Under the pieces are notes generated by a model. That model had not been told where the DNA came from and made no database searches. It saw nothing but the letters and a program-made list of their open reading frames with translations. Positions 52,823-61,698 of a stretch of DNA of 64,000 bases are shown one piece after another. The DNA is from Fidelibacterota bacterium (GTDB taxonomy: Bacteria; Fidelibacterota; UBA8477; JABMPR01), in the NCBI GenBank assembly GCA_018650795.1, contig JABIFG010000095.1, forward strand, positions 1-64,000, written 5' to 3'. The position numbers were made by a program, and so were the translations under genes. Numbering within the stretch: the first letter of the stretch is position 1; each line of letters opens with the position of its first letter.

Positions 52823-53779
52823 TCAATCTCGTCCCAAGTCGCGATTGAGTTTTTTCATCTGTATCTGGTGGTAATATCTAATTGAATCGAGTACAAGCCC
52901 TATGGAGAAGAATATGATACTTATGATTATCAAGCTAGCAGCCAGCAGGGACAAGGGAATATGATAGACATACTTATATTCTAGATAATCACTGATGGGC
53001 ACCCATCCTATGACTAAACCAGAAATGGCGAAAATAGCACTCATTAGGTTAAAGAAGAATAGGGGCCTATAGTATCTAACCAATAGCGCAATCGTTTTTA
53101 AGATGAGGAATCCATCTCGCCATGTATTGAGTTTTGAGTAACTCCCGCTGGGCCGTGCATAGTAGGGTGTTGATACTTCTACTACTGGTACTTTTAAGGC
53201 CACTACCTGCAGTGTCATTTCGGTCTCCACTTCAAAACTCTGAGAATTGAGCCCCAGACTTTTATATAGTGATTTAGGGAAAACCCGATATCCTGACAAC
53301 ACATCAGTGAGGGGATAATTAAAGCTCAGGGCTATGAGCCAGCTAATTAGACGATTGCCCAATATATGAAGGGGTCGAAACGCTTTTTTTGCAAAAACTT
53401 TTCGGCGGGTTCCTACGATCATGGCACCAGGCATCTTGTACTGGTTTTCAAGGAGTTCAAGTACAGAATCAGCAGAATAGGTTGCATCACCATCAGCCAT
53501 AATTACAAAATCTTCATCACTCTCGTTAAAAATGCTTCTAATCACATAACCCTTACCCCGTAAATGAACTTTTCGGACGTCAGCTCCGGCAGCCTGGGCT
53601 ACTCCACTTGTATTATCTGTTGAATTGTTATCGTAGACTCGAATCCTGGCCTGGGGAATAGCTTTCCGAAAATCATTGATAACTTGTTCTATGGTTGTTT
53701 CTTCATTGAGACAGGGGATGCAAATTGCAACCGTTTTTGAGGATAACCACGTTTCAAAATCGGTGTATTCTTTGGTCAT
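52823..53779 (-). CDS. GT2-family polyprenyl-phosphate glycosyltransferase
   Basis: 318 residues. GT-A domain with VAICIPCLNEETTI (about 15-28), RVYDNNSTDNT, and the metal-binding DxD in MADGDATYS; acceptor-side LTDVLSGYRVF and FEVETEMTLQ resemble dolichol-phosphate-mannose synthase and DPM1-like proteins. Two C-terminal membrane helices (about 237-258 and 275-300) anchor it. Known relatives transfer a sugar from a nucleotide donor to polyprenyl phosphate. Its ATG overlaps the stop of the upstream membrane protein by 4 bp (ATGA), pairing donor synthesis with a GT-C-type enzyme. Confidence 0.92.
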   Translation of the reverse strand: MTKEYTDFETWLSSKTVAICIPCLNEETTIEQVINDFRKAIPQARIRVYDNNSTDNTSGVAQAAGADVRKVHLRGKGYVIRSIFNESDEDFVIMADGDATYSADSVLELLENQYKMPGAMIVGTRRKVFAKKAFRPLHILGNRLISWLIALSFNYPLTDVLSGYRVFPKSLYKSLGLNSQSFEVETEMTLQVVALKVPVVEVSTPYYARPSGSYSKLNTWRDGFLILKTIALLVRYYRPLFFFNLMSAIFAISGLVIGWVPISDYLEYKYVYHIPLSLLAASLIIISIIFFSIGLVLDSIRYYHQIQMKKLNRDLGRD

Positions 53780-55413
53780 TTTCTATTAACCTTCCAAATT
53801 TGTAGTCTTGGCTCATGTGGGTTATTAAAGCGCCAACTCCGGCGTGTATCGATTTCAAAATCAAGAGCTTGGAACATACGTTGCTCTTGCGGGATGAAAT
53901 TTCCCCAGGATAGCAGATAAAAGTTGCCCTGATGGGATGCTAACAAATCAAATATCTGTTGGCTGAATCTTGAGTTCGCTGAAATATAATGGTGCATATT
54001 ACTTGATAATCGCATAAACTTTGTTGTAGGAGGGAAAAGCGGGGCAAAACAGGCCGTGGGTCGCTTACCTCCTAATATGACAACGGAGCTATCCAGCCCT
54101 TCAAGAGCGGGGAAGGATGCATTAATATAATTCTCTTGCCATGGTATGCGATGATGTCTCGGAAATGATCCATAGAGAGCAGTCAAAATGATAAATCCAA
54201 CAATAAATGTCGTGCCGATTTTTTTTGATGGAAAAAGTTGGTACACGAGTATCGTGATGGGAAGAAAGGCCAGTGCTTCAAGCATAAATAGGTATCGGTA
54301 AATTGAAAATTGGACTAGCCAAATTACGTAAGCAGTAGAAAAGAAAATTAGCAAAAATGTAAATTCCTTTGAGAGAGTTGGCTGCTTAACACCTTTAGTC
54401 CGGTCAAAAATAATTTTTAGACCCCAGACGATAATAATTACAAATAATATTGCGAACCTCAGATCAGAAAAACTGCCCTGGCCATAGGTGTATGCTGAGT
54501 TATACATGAAATAAAAGGGATATAACAGGCCATCGATAAAAGATGTGGGCAAATAGCGAGCGTCTCTAATGGCAACATTAAAAACATCGGGTGCTTTGAA
54601 AATATTATTAAAAAAAGGGAAAATGGGGTTACCATATGTTTCCCACATCCTCCAATACCAGAAACCACCCGAGAAGAGTGCTCCAGTAATAATTCCACCT
54701 CCATAAATTGCCACGCCCTGCAATTTCGTCCATAGCTTTGGAAGTACGATGAACATAGCGACAGTACTGGCAAGAATAATAATCAGAGACGTCATCTTTA
54801 TGCCAAAACTGATGCCCGCTGCAATACCACCCAAGAAAAGGAGGAGCAGTAATCTGTTCTCTTGAGCGTCCAGTGCTTTGATTATAAAGAAAATGGAAAG
54901 CAGGAGAGGAATGCTTACGAAATTATCATGATAGCTGGTTCCCAACAAATTGAAGGATGCTGGAGCCACAAATGCTGCAAAGCTTACCAGAAGCGCCAAT
55001 TTAAAAGATGTGATCTGTAAGGAAAATGATCTGAATGCTAGCGAGTGCGATTCTATTCTAGAAAAACTGGCTTCAGTGATTTTAAAAACCAAAAAATAAT
55101 TTAACCCATGGATCATTCCCAGAATAGCCCCGACAGTTATCGGCCTAAAATTTACGATTAAAACATATAGAAAATTATCGAGGATGGGATTAAAAAAGGA
55201 CTGAAGCTGAGCAGCGAGAATATCCAGGCCACTCCTATCGTTAAAATAAGCAAAGGCATTATAAAAGTGATAATTACGTAAATCCCAGTTATTGTCCTGG
55301 GTAAAGAGAACTGAGCTTACAGCTGCAATTAACATATATAGTATGAGAACACCTGACGAGGGAAGTAAGCCCGGAGGGAGGGAAAGCGATCTCTTTTGCA
55401 GTTTTTTAATCAT
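53776..55413 (-). CDS. GT-C-like multi-span membrane glycosyltransferase
   Basis: 545 residues, about ten to twelve hydrophobic helices. The first periplasmic loop contains DNNWDLRNYHFYNAFAY and LDILAAQLQSFFNPILD, where acidic residues would provide the GT-C-type metal or catalytic site. The C-terminal part is soluble (ILGGKRPTACFAP, LLSWGNFIPQEQRMF). I recognise only resemblance to bacterial polyprenyl-phosphate-sugar-dependent transferases, not a named family. With the DPM1-like GT2 and the methyltransferase it probably assembles or decorates an envelope polysaccharide or glycoprotein; this is inference. Confidence 0.75.
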   Translation of the reverse strand: MIKKLQKRSLSLPPGLLPSSGVLILYMLIAAVSSVLFTQDNNWDLRNYHFYNAFAYFNDRSGLDILAAQLQSFFNPILDNFLYVLIVNFRPITVGAILGMIHGLNYFLVFKITEASFSRIESHSLAFRSFSLQITSFKLALLVSFAAFVAPASFNLLGTSYHDNFVSIPLLLSIFFIIKALDAQENRLLLLLFLGGIAAGISFGIKMTSLIIILASTVAMFIVLPKLWTKLQGVAIYGGGIITGALFSGGFWYWRMWETYGNPIFPFFNNIFKAPDVFNVAIRDARYLPTSFIDGLLYPFYFMYNSAYTYGQGSFSDLRFAILFVIIIVWGLKIIFDRTKGVKQPTLSKEFTFLLIFFSTAYVIWLVQFSIYRYLFMLEALAFLPITILVYQLFPSKKIGTTFIVGFIILTALYGSFPRHHRIPWQENYINASFPALEGLDSSVVILGGKRPTACFAPLFPPTTKFMRLSSNMHHYISANSRFSQQIFDLLASHQGNFYLLSWGNFIPQEQRMFQALDFEIDTRRSWRFNNPHEPRLQIWKVNRK

Positions 55414-55742
55414 TTACAGAACCCATAATCCCTACTTCTAAATCATTAGTGCTATTGCTCAATTGGGTATTTGCACTGCTAAATAAAAAGTCATGACTTA
55501 TTTTTTTTATCGCGATAAGATCAACCATTTTGCTAAAAAGCCAAGGACCTTGTTTTGGCTAGACTCAAAAAACATTATCTGGGAAATCTGACGAGAAGCA
55601 TAAGTTGGATGAAGCCAATTACAGAACGATCCAGATTGATAGGTAGGGTTTTGGTAAACAGAATAACATGAGTTATACAGTCATTCTCAACGGCGTGGTC
55701 GCTTCTATTATGTTCAGTGAGCAATTGGGACAAACGAAAAAT
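55414..55742 (-). promoter_or_regulatory. Intergenic region upstream of the glycosyltransferase run, with two palindromes
   Basis: No gene. Two perfect 12-bp palindromes lie 7 nt apart: AAGTCATGACTT (55488-55499) and TTATCGCGATAA (55507-55518), about 80 nt upstream of the start at 55413. A further hairpin AGCCAA-N10-TTGGCT is at 55539-55560. The second palindrome shares the TTATCGCG half-site with the dyad at 35317-35352. Confidence 0.4.
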
Positions 55743-56825
55743 TTAGCCTTCAACAAGAGGTTTTATCAGGTCCTGAAATTTATCCAGGGTTGACCCCATC
55801 ATTTCATCGTTTGTATCTGGCAAGGCCGTCATGATGATGACCAAGTCCTGATCAGGTTTTACAAATATATAATTACCACCATGACCCCAGGCTGTGTAAG
55901 CATCCCATTCAGGGATCAACCACCAATAATAACCATACTCCCAGCCGTTTTCATCACCCCAATCACCCATATCTGTTTGCAGGCTGGTTGATTGAGCAAT
56001 CCAGGTTGAATCAACGACTTGAATACCATTCCACTTGCCATTATTAAGGCTGAGCTGACCAATTTTGGCTAGGTCTCGGGGACGAAGATGAAGACCATGC
56101 CCACCCATGCTGGTGCCAATTGGATCTGAACCCCAATAATAGTCACTTATTCCAAGTGGGCTAAAAAGCCGCTCTGAAGCCCATTCTTCCAGAGATTTCC
56201 CTGAGATATGCCCAATGGTGTAGCTCAATAAGTGGGGATCACAATCGCGGTAATAGAAGGATTCGCCGGGTTGGGCATAAAGGTTTTTCTCCAGGATATA
56301 CTTGATGGGATCATCTGGTTTCCCAACATACATCTCCATGGAAAAGTCACCATTGTCAAAATCCAGACCCGATTTCATGGTCATAAGATGACGAAGGGTA
56401 ATCTTCCTTTTGTCTGGATTATCAGGAAATTTATCAGGGAAAAGGTTATACAGTTTCTGATCCAATGAGTCCAGATATCCCTCTGAGAATACTATTCCCG
56501 TGATGAGGGAGTTAATACTTTTGGCAACCGACTGAACATGTCCATAGCGATCTCTATCTGCAGGGTCACGCACATAGCTTTCAAAAACCAGTCTCCCCTG
56601 CTTAATGATCAACAAACTTTTAGCATTATAAAATTCGTCTTCAGAGCTAATGCGAGCATTGATTTCTTCCAGGATATTCACAGATATTCCAAGGGATTCA
56701 GGCGATGCAATCTCCCAGCCATCCGACATTTGCTCTGGCACATAATCTGAATTGATTTTAAATGAGTCATCTGGGACACAAGATGACAATATTATCAAAA
56801 TGTTTAAGAGGATTACTTGTCTCAT
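55743..56825 (-). CDS. Serine hydrolase (beta-lactamase / class C-like) lipoprotein
   Basis: About 360 residues. Lipoprotein signal MRQVILLNILIILSSC (Cys16). The S-x-x-K motif is SVAK (S99, K102), the second motif is YRD (Y192 with Asp in place of the Asn of YxN), and a late GHGG serves as the KTG-like triad. Family members include esterases, D-aminopeptidases and transpeptidase-like enzymes; true beta-lactamase activity is unlikely. The ATG at 56825 shares one base with the upstream TGA (TGATG), fixing the start; a longer frame to 56876 is not needed. Periplasmic or outer-membrane location. Confidence 0.9.
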   Translation of the reverse strand: MRQVILLNILIILSSCVPDDSFKINSDYVPEQMSDGWEIASPESLGISVNILEEINARISSEDEFYNAKSLLIIKQGRLVFESYVRDPADRDRYGHVQSVAKSINSLITGIVFSEGYLDSLDQKLYNLFPDKFPDNPDKRKITLRHLMTMKSGLDFDNGDFSMEMYVGKPDDPIKYILEKNLYAQPGESFYYRDCDPHLLSYTIGHISGKSLEEWASERLFSPLGISDYYWGSDPIGTSMGGHGLHLRPRDLAKIGQLSLNNGKWNGIQVVDSTWIAQSTSLQTDMGDWGDENGWEYGYYWWLIPEWDAYTAWGHGGNYIFVKPDQDLVIIMTALPDTNDEMMGSTLDKFQDLIKPLVEG

Positions 56826-57604
56826 CACCAGCTCCGAAATTTCCGTGCATATCTCAAGGAGGTACTGATTGCCCAAGCCTCTTTTGGCATAGTGGCATGA
56901 TCATACTCAAACTCCAGAATCCAGCTAGATTTAGGTGTAGAAACATACTCACCACTGATCCTTACACTTTGATAGTCTGCCCAGGAAACTGTTTTGTAGT
57001 TTCGTTTAGCTTCAGTGCTTTTGAACCCCCCCCAGGCCAGTCCCGGATCCTGCTTATTGTGTCGATAAGCAGGTGGTCTGGAAATTTGATTCAGAAGTGG
57101 GATTTCCAGGTGCAGGGTAATCGCTCTATCTGAAGCAGCAGGTGTTGTCCACTCCATGGCCAGGGCAATGCCTCTGATGGTGAACCAGTAGAGGTGGGCA
57201 TCATCCCAAGAAAAGGGAAAGTAATTATTAATTTTGAATGGGAATGCCAGACCACCTTTGAAGTGACCCTGATTCTCCGCCAGGTCAATTGATTTAAGCA
57301 AACTGGGGTTAATATCCAGAGAAAATGCCATACCCATATGTGAATATCGATTGAACACAAAATCGAACTTGTAACTCAGGGGTAAATCAAATTGCCATTC
57401 CCCTCGGTTGTGTTGAAAAGAGCTTCCAATAATTACACCAGGTCCATGAAAACCAAGGGGCACAATCAAGTCATCCCTGAACGAGGCCAACTCAAGAGCA
57501 GCATGCCATTTAATGGTGTTGGGCATTTTTAAACTTGTTTCCTCGGGGAAAACAGTACTTCCCAGAAGAAACATGATAACTAAATATATAATGACTGCGC
57601 GCAT
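56825..57604 (-). CDS. Predicted outer-membrane beta-barrel protein
   Basis: 259 residues, not recognised. A signal peptide (MRAVIIYLVIMFLLGSTVFP) is followed by alternating strands rich in aromatic residues (LYWFTIRGIALAMEW, WILEFEYDH, ISTSLRYARKF), compatible with an eight- to ten-stranded barrel. It overlaps the serine hydrolase gene by a single base, so the two are translated together. Function unknown. Confidence 0.65.
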   Translation of the reverse strand: MRAVIIYLVIMFLLGSTVFPEETSLKMPNTIKWHAALELASFRDDLIVPLGFHGPGVIIGSSFQHNRGEWQFDLPLSYKFDFVFNRYSHMGMAFSLDINPSLLKSIDLAENQGHFKGGLAFPFKINNYFPFSWDDAHLYWFTIRGIALAMEWTTPAASDRAITLHLEIPLLNQISRPPAYRHNKQDPGLAWGGFKSTEAKRNYKTVSWADYQSVRISGEYVSTPKSSWILEFEYDHATMPKEAWAISTSLRYARKFRSW

Positions 57605-57797
57605 AAATATTTTGTATCCTATATCCCGGTTAAAACCATATGCAAAGTAGAACTAGATATCGGCATGATAAGCCCATTCAGAGACAACATTTTCTGTTTC
57701 ATTCATCATTCTAAATTGTCAAACAAACTATTGCAATTGTCAATTATGTTCAATAACATTAATCCACAAATATTATCGTATAACAGGAGTATGGCTT

Positions 57798-58382
57798 ATG
57801 TCTAAAAAGAGAAATCGAGCAATTGATTGGATGAAATATGCCTACGAAATGGTCTCTATTATCATTGGTGTTCTCATTGCTTTAGGAGTGGATGAGTGGA
57901 ATGAAGATCGTCAGAATCAGGAGCGTGCAAGAACTGCCCTCATAAATATCCAAAACGAAGCAAAGATGAATTTATCCATCCTTGAAGTCCTACATCCCAG
58001 AAATATGGAAGCCTTTGCTGTGGTTCAAACAGAATCGTCAGAGGATGATAGTGCCACGATCGTTCCGGGCCTGCAGCTACAGGATGTTGCCTGGAAAACA
58101 TTGATGAGCAACGGCATCTCAGTGCATGTGGACTACGATGAGTTGTACCAGGTTGCTGAAATTTATTCTATTCAGCAGATCTATAAGGATTTTGCCAACC
58201 AGTTTGTGGAGCAGATCATGGTTACGAGGAGCATGTCAATCGTCAATGGGAATCCGCTGAGTGACTCTGATATAATTACTGCAAGTGTCGAATTGCTGAC
58301 TTTGCTCATGGGAATAGAAGAACAGTTGCAAAATCATCTCACTGAGTTTCTGGATGAAAGGTCAAGCGAGCCTGCGAATTGA
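57798..58382 (+). CDS. DUF6090-like membrane protein
   Basis: 194 residues. The N-terminus has the conserved run KYAYEMVSIIIGVLIALGVDEWNEDR (in two parts), one membrane helix (about 17-33) followed by an amphipathic helix with RARTALINIQNEAKMNL, which matches the DUF6090-type proteins common in the FCB group. The rest is mostly helical. AACAGGAGTATGGCTT precedes the ATG. Function unknown; single-copy, alone on the plus strand. Confidence 0.78.
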   Translation: MSKKRNRAIDWMKYAYEMVSIIIGVLIALGVDEWNEDRQNQERARTALINIQNEAKMNLSILEVLHPRNMEAFAVVQTESSEDDSATIVPGLQLQDVAWKTLMSNGISVHVDYDELYQVAEIYSIQQIYKDFANQFVEQIMVTRSMSIVNGNPLSDSDIITASVELLTLLMGIEEQLQNHLTEFLDERSSEPAN

Positions 58383-58450
58383 TTGCTTAGTCGTCGATAG
58401 CCCCCTGACTCAAGCAAAATATCTGATGAATTGAATAAAATGACCAGCAT

Positions 58451-58476
58451 TGCTACCCCTGTGAGAAATGGTAGCA
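58451..58476. terminator. Hairpin between convergent genes
   Basis: TGCTACC / GGTAGCA with a 12-nt loop, then TTTAAAA on the plus strand. It ends the DUF6090-like transcript and lies just beyond the rhodanese stop. Confidence 0.5.
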
Positions 58477-58489
58477 TTTAAAACAGGTA

Positions 58490-58792
58490 TCAGGCAATTT
58501 TCCTAATATAAGTAGAAACCCCACCCCTCAGATTAATCAAATTATCAAAGCCATGTTGAGACTCCAGAAATTCGATAACCTTTTTTGATCTCACTGCATG
58601 CTGACAGATCACGACGAGGTCTTCTGTTCTGGGGATCATATCAATAGCTTGAGGAAGTTGATTTAATGGGATATTAATTACATTTTCACCCCGAATCATG
58701 GGTACTTCCCATGCTTCACGAACATCCAGTATTTGCATATCACCGCTTTCATAGATGCTAATAAATTGTGGCAATGTAATTTCCTTACCCAT
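58490..58792 (-). CDS. Single-domain rhodanese-like sulfurtransferase
   Basis: 100 residues. Core motifs: ILDVREAWEV, VINIPLNQLP, and the active-site loop CQHAVRS with Cys63, of the length used by GlpE/PspE-type enzymes. It transfers sulfane sulfur from a donor thiol in the cytoplasm. No signal peptide. It may serve sulfur supply for cluster assembly, but it stands alone here. Confidence 0.9.
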   Translation of the reverse strand: MGKEITLPQFISIYESGDMQILDVREAWEVPMIRGENVINIPLNQLPQAIDMIPRTEDLVVICQHAVRSKKVIEFLESQHGFDNLINLRGGVSTYIRKIA

Positions 58793-59189
58793 AACGGCAC
58801 CCTGGGTTTGGCTCTAATCTTTTATACTTTATCAACTGCTATATCCACCTAATTTTCGCTAGCCTGATATCTGACAATCCCTATGAATAAGGTATTCAGG
58901 GAGATCACAACGTGCAATGTGATTCTTTTTATCATGTTTATGCTTTATCAAAATATCATATCCAAATGCATTGAGAAGTCCACCAAACAGCGATGGCTCC
59001 ACATGTCGAGGAAATCATGGGAGCTTTGCCCCCATTCAATGGTTGGATTACTCTTTTAGATGAATAGCAAATTTTAAAATTGTCAGGCACTTCGAAGATA
59101 GTGATCAAGCCAAACCCAAAGAAAGGGATATCAGAAGTTGACCCCGGAAACGCCAGACGCGGGGATAGGGTTTATGATTCCATTTTGGT
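58793..59189. other. Non-coding stretch
   Basis: 397 bases with no gene. One imperfect hairpin at 58878-58902 (TCCCT-at-GAATA-agg-TATTC-AGGGA) is the only structure noted. Confidence 0.3.
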
Positions 59190-60494
59190 CTATTTTTGCC
59201 CATGCTCCTTCAATTCGACAGATTGCTTTCTCGGTTTTAGAAAGGGTAATAGTATGAGGGGTACAAAGGCGATCCAGCCATCCATAAACAGCACCTTTGC
59301 ATAGCCATGCAGATCAGCATGTTTTCCCTGCCATAGACTGGAATAAGAATAGACAAAATTATGGAGAGCCATATAGCCTGTAAATTGTGTAGCCGCCACT
59401 GCTGGACTGGTCAACCCCATGAATACAGCAGTACTGGTTCCTTGCTGTAACCCACTGGCGAAGCTGTAGGCTATGGAAACGTAGAAGAAAAGATCGATAG
59501 TCACACCGGCTGTTCCCTCAACTCCAATAAACTGACGAGCAAGATAGAAGGTAGGGATAGTCGTTAAAACATACCAGACGCCCAAAGCTTTTCGGTGCCC
59601 AACCCTATCTGAAATCCAGCCACCGATAATGCAACCTGCGGCTGCAAAAATAGTCCCGAACATGGTGAGTTTCGCAATCTGGTTTTCATCCATTCCAAGA
59701 TCCACTTGAATGGCACTCCCAAGAACAAGTCCTAGAGCCAGAGCTCCAAAGGGGAGCAAAGAGAAAACAACCCCAACTAATGGACCAGTTCCTGATTTGA
59801 AGAAGCCTTGATATAGCTCTTTTAAAAACAGTTTCATTTGACTTAGTATTTCTTGAAAGACACTAACACCTGACTGGATCTTTTCTTTTATCGGATCTGC
59901 CGGCTCCTGAAGTCTCAATGTCACGAAAACCAGAATGAGAGTGAGTGCGAGAAGGACAAAGGGGAAAGAAAATTCGAAGCCAAATTTACCAGCAATCAAC
60001 AAAGCCCCACTACCACCAATGGCCTGCCCCAAATAAGAAGAACCAAACATAAAGCCATTGGCTATACCACGCTCATTTTCAGGTAGCACTTTGATGGCCA
60101 GTGCATCGATGGCCACATCCTGGGTCGCAGCAAAAATATTGTGAATTATGATGAGTGTAGTTAGAAGCTGAATATTTGTAGAGTAGTCAAAGAATACCAC
60201 GATACCCAGTGTTCCAATCATGGCAGCCTGGGCGGAAGCAATCCAGGTTCGCTTTGCTCCAAAGCGTTTAAATTTTATAAGATCTACCAGGGGAGCCCAG
60301 GCCCATTTGAAACCCCATGGGGCATAAAGGGAAGCTGTAAAGAGGCCGATCTCGGTGAGCCCAACCCCGCTCATGCGCAGGTGAGTTGCCAGAGCAATGG
60401 CACTGAACCCAAACGGAATGCCTTCAGATAGATACAGAAGCGAGAATGTCAGTAATCTGCCGTTTTTTGTTTTGAGCGCGTTTTTAGACAGCAT
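59190..60494 (-). CDS. ampG: AmpG-like MFS transporter
   Basis: 434 residues, twelve predicted membrane helices. Hallmarks of the AmpG/SLC33 branch: LLYLSEGIPFGF in TM1, WGFKWAWAPLVD, TQDVAIDALA(I)KVLPENERGIANGFMFG and the LGQAIGGSGAL segment. AmpG imports anhydro-muropeptides in Gram-negative bacteria for peptidoglycan recycling; other members move acetyl-CoA or unknown solutes. No recycling genes lie beside it. The ATG lacks a strong ribosome binding site. Family is secure, the substrate is inferred. Confidence 0.85.
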   Translation of the reverse strand: MLSKNALKTKNGRLLTFSLLYLSEGIPFGFSAIALATHLRMSGVGLTEIGLFTASLYAPWGFKWAWAPLVDLIKFKRFGAKRTWIASAQAAMIGTLGIVVFFDYSTNIQLLTTLIIIHNIFAATQDVAIDALAIKVLPENERGIANGFMFGSSYLGQAIGGSGALLIAGKFGFEFSFPFVLLALTLILVFVTLRLQEPADPIKEKIQSGVSVFQEILSQMKLFLKELYQGFFKSGTGPLVGVVFSLLPFGALALGLVLGSAIQVDLGMDENQIAKLTMFGTIFAAAGCIIGGWISDRVGHRKALGVWYVLTTIPTFYLARQFIGVEGTAGVTIDLFFYVSIAYSFASGLQQGTSTAVFMGLTSPAVAATQFTGYMALHNFVYSYSSLWQGKHADLHGYAKVLFMDGWIAFVPLILLPFLKPRKQSVELKEHGQK

Positions 60495-60699
60495 ATATTT
60501 CCTTATCTGTTCCCCGCAATTTTCATCATTTGATGTCTAGAAGGAGTGATATCTCACTGGGACTTCGGTCTTAAGATAGACTTTGGTAATAAACATCAAA
60601 TCGAGATTTTACTGTTGGTAATATCAGGTCTCTTTTCTAGCATACAACCCTCAATTAATTGGTTCTATTTATAATAACTATACTTGGGAGGTATAAGAT

Positions 60700-60942
60700 A
60701 TGTTAAAAAATGTGGGTTTGATTGACAGGAGCTTAAGATTTCTCCTGGCCCTGTTGTTAATCTGGCTGGGACTGATTTTCATGAAAGGGATCGAAGGGAA
60801 TGTTTGGGGGATACTTGTTTCCTTGTCTTCTCTCTTGCCACTGTATATGGTTATAACTCGATCCTGTTTTGTGTTCCATTGGTTCAATATCCACACGCTT
60901 TCAAAGAAAGAAATCCTGCGTTTTGGAGATCCAAAAAAATAG
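60700..60942 (+). CDS. DUF2892 small membrane protein
   Basis: 80 residues. N-terminal NVGLIDRSLRFLLALLLIWLG and the C-terminal PLYMVITRSCFVFHWFNI mark the DUF2892 (YgaP transmembrane-like) family, with two membrane helices. GGGAGGTATAAGAT is a strong ribosome binding site. A TATAAT-like element lies about 30 nt upstream. Function unknown; in YgaP it is fused to a rhodanese, and a free-standing rhodanese is encoded 1.9 kb away here. Confidence 0.85.
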   Translation: MLKNVGLIDRSLRFLLALLLIWLGLIFMKGIEGNVWGILVSLSSLLPLYMVITRSCFVFHWFNIHTLSKKEILRFGDPKK

Positions 60943-60951
60943 CAGGATTAA

Positions 60952-61428
60952 TTAGCTCTCGATAACACTCCCTACAAATTCTCTTAACCTTGTTACTTGT
61001 TCGACTGCCTTCATCCTACCCACGGCTAAAACCCCAAAGGTGACCAGGATTAGGAGTCCGGAAAATAAGGTGACAACCAGGGCTAAAAGGGGTTGCTCTC
61101 CAATGGTCATCTGAGATAAAGACATCATCAGGGCGGCCAGTAATACAACTGAGCCCAGGATCACAAAAAACATTGCCAGGGTAAACATGGATGAGTTGGG
61201 ACCGACTGATTCATGGATGGTGGTCTCACTCCCCTCATTTTCAAGACGTAGCGTCATTTCTGGTGACCACCAGTGGTGTTCTTTCTGTTTCACATTCAGA
61301 GAGATTAAATGATTGGCGACCTGGAGGGTAAAAGAATCCCCCTCCTCCTTTTGGAAATTGATAAATTTTCCCATGAGGTCTGCTTGTGAAAGGGTGTGAC
61401 TATATGTTCTACGAAGATTAATTCCCAC
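60952..61428 (-). CDS. Two-helix membrane protein of unknown function
   Basis: 158 residues, not recognised. Residues about 1-78 are a soluble, beta-rich domain (MGKFINFQKEEG, WWSPEMTLRLENEGS), followed by two hydrophobic helices (about 83-104 and 113-135) and a short basic tail. The start at 61428 has only a weak ribosome binding site, but a strong promoter with an operator-like dyad lies 21-60 nt upstream. It converges on the DUF2892 gene. Confidence 0.65.
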   Translation of the reverse strand: MGINLRRTYSHTLSQADLMGKFINFQKEEGDSFTLQVANHLISLNVKQKEHHWWSPEMTLRLENEGSETTIHESVGPNSSMFTLAMFFVILGSVVLLAALMMSLSQMTIGEQPLLALVVTLFSGLLILVTFGVLAVGRMKAVEQVTRLREFVGSVIES

Positions 61429-61448
61429 TTAAACTCTCATCGATTCTA

Positions 61449-61487
61449 TACATGATACATTTTATCATGTACCAACCATAAAGTCAA
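61449..61487 (-). promoter_or_regulatory. Strong promoter with operator-like dyad
   Basis: Minus strand: -35 TTGACT (61482-61487), 17-nt spacer, -10 TAAAAT (61459-61464). A perfect inverted repeat TACATGATA-CATTT-TATCATGTA (61449-61471) covers the -10, so a repressor site is likely for the gene ending at 60952. Confidence 0.65.
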
Positions 61488-61551
61488 GTGGAGGGACGTC
61501 AATCTGCATCTGTTTTACCAGCCAATGAATGGGGGCTCATTGCCCAGGTCT

Positions 61552-61582
61552 AAAAAAAAAGGCCTCCATATGGAGGCCTTTT
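61552..61582 (-). terminator. Rho-independent terminator
   Basis: GGCCTCCATATGGAGGCC palindromic stem with nine T residues following on the minus strand (and TTTT on the plus strand). It ends the 33-residue peptide gene, 15 nt after its stop. Confidence 0.85.
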
Positions 61583-61596
61583 GAAGGAGGACGGCT

Positions 61597-61698
61597 CTAC
61601 TTCAGAAAACTTATTACTAATAAGCCAATTAAAAGCATGAATACCGCTGTACGTATAACTATTTGAATAGTTTTAGAATGTTTCTTTTGATCAGTCAT
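61597..61698 (-). CDS. Small single-span membrane peptide, 33 residues
   Basis: ATG 61698 to TAG 61597. The peptide has a short polar, basic N-terminus (MTDQKKHSKTIQIVIR) and a hydrophobic helix (TAVFMLLIGLLVISFL) ending in Lys. AGGAAT lies 11-16 nt upstream of the ATG. A very strong terminator follows the stop by 15 nt, which supports a real transcript. No family recognised. Confidence 0.55.
   Translation of the reverse strand: MTDQKKHSKTIQIVIRTAVFMLLIGLLVISFLK

Noticed and set aside
55743-56825. Antibiotic-resistance beta-lactamase
   Set aside because: The protein has SxxK but a YRD second motif and an esterase/peptidase-like layout with lipoprotein anchoring; there is no reason to call it a resistance enzyme.
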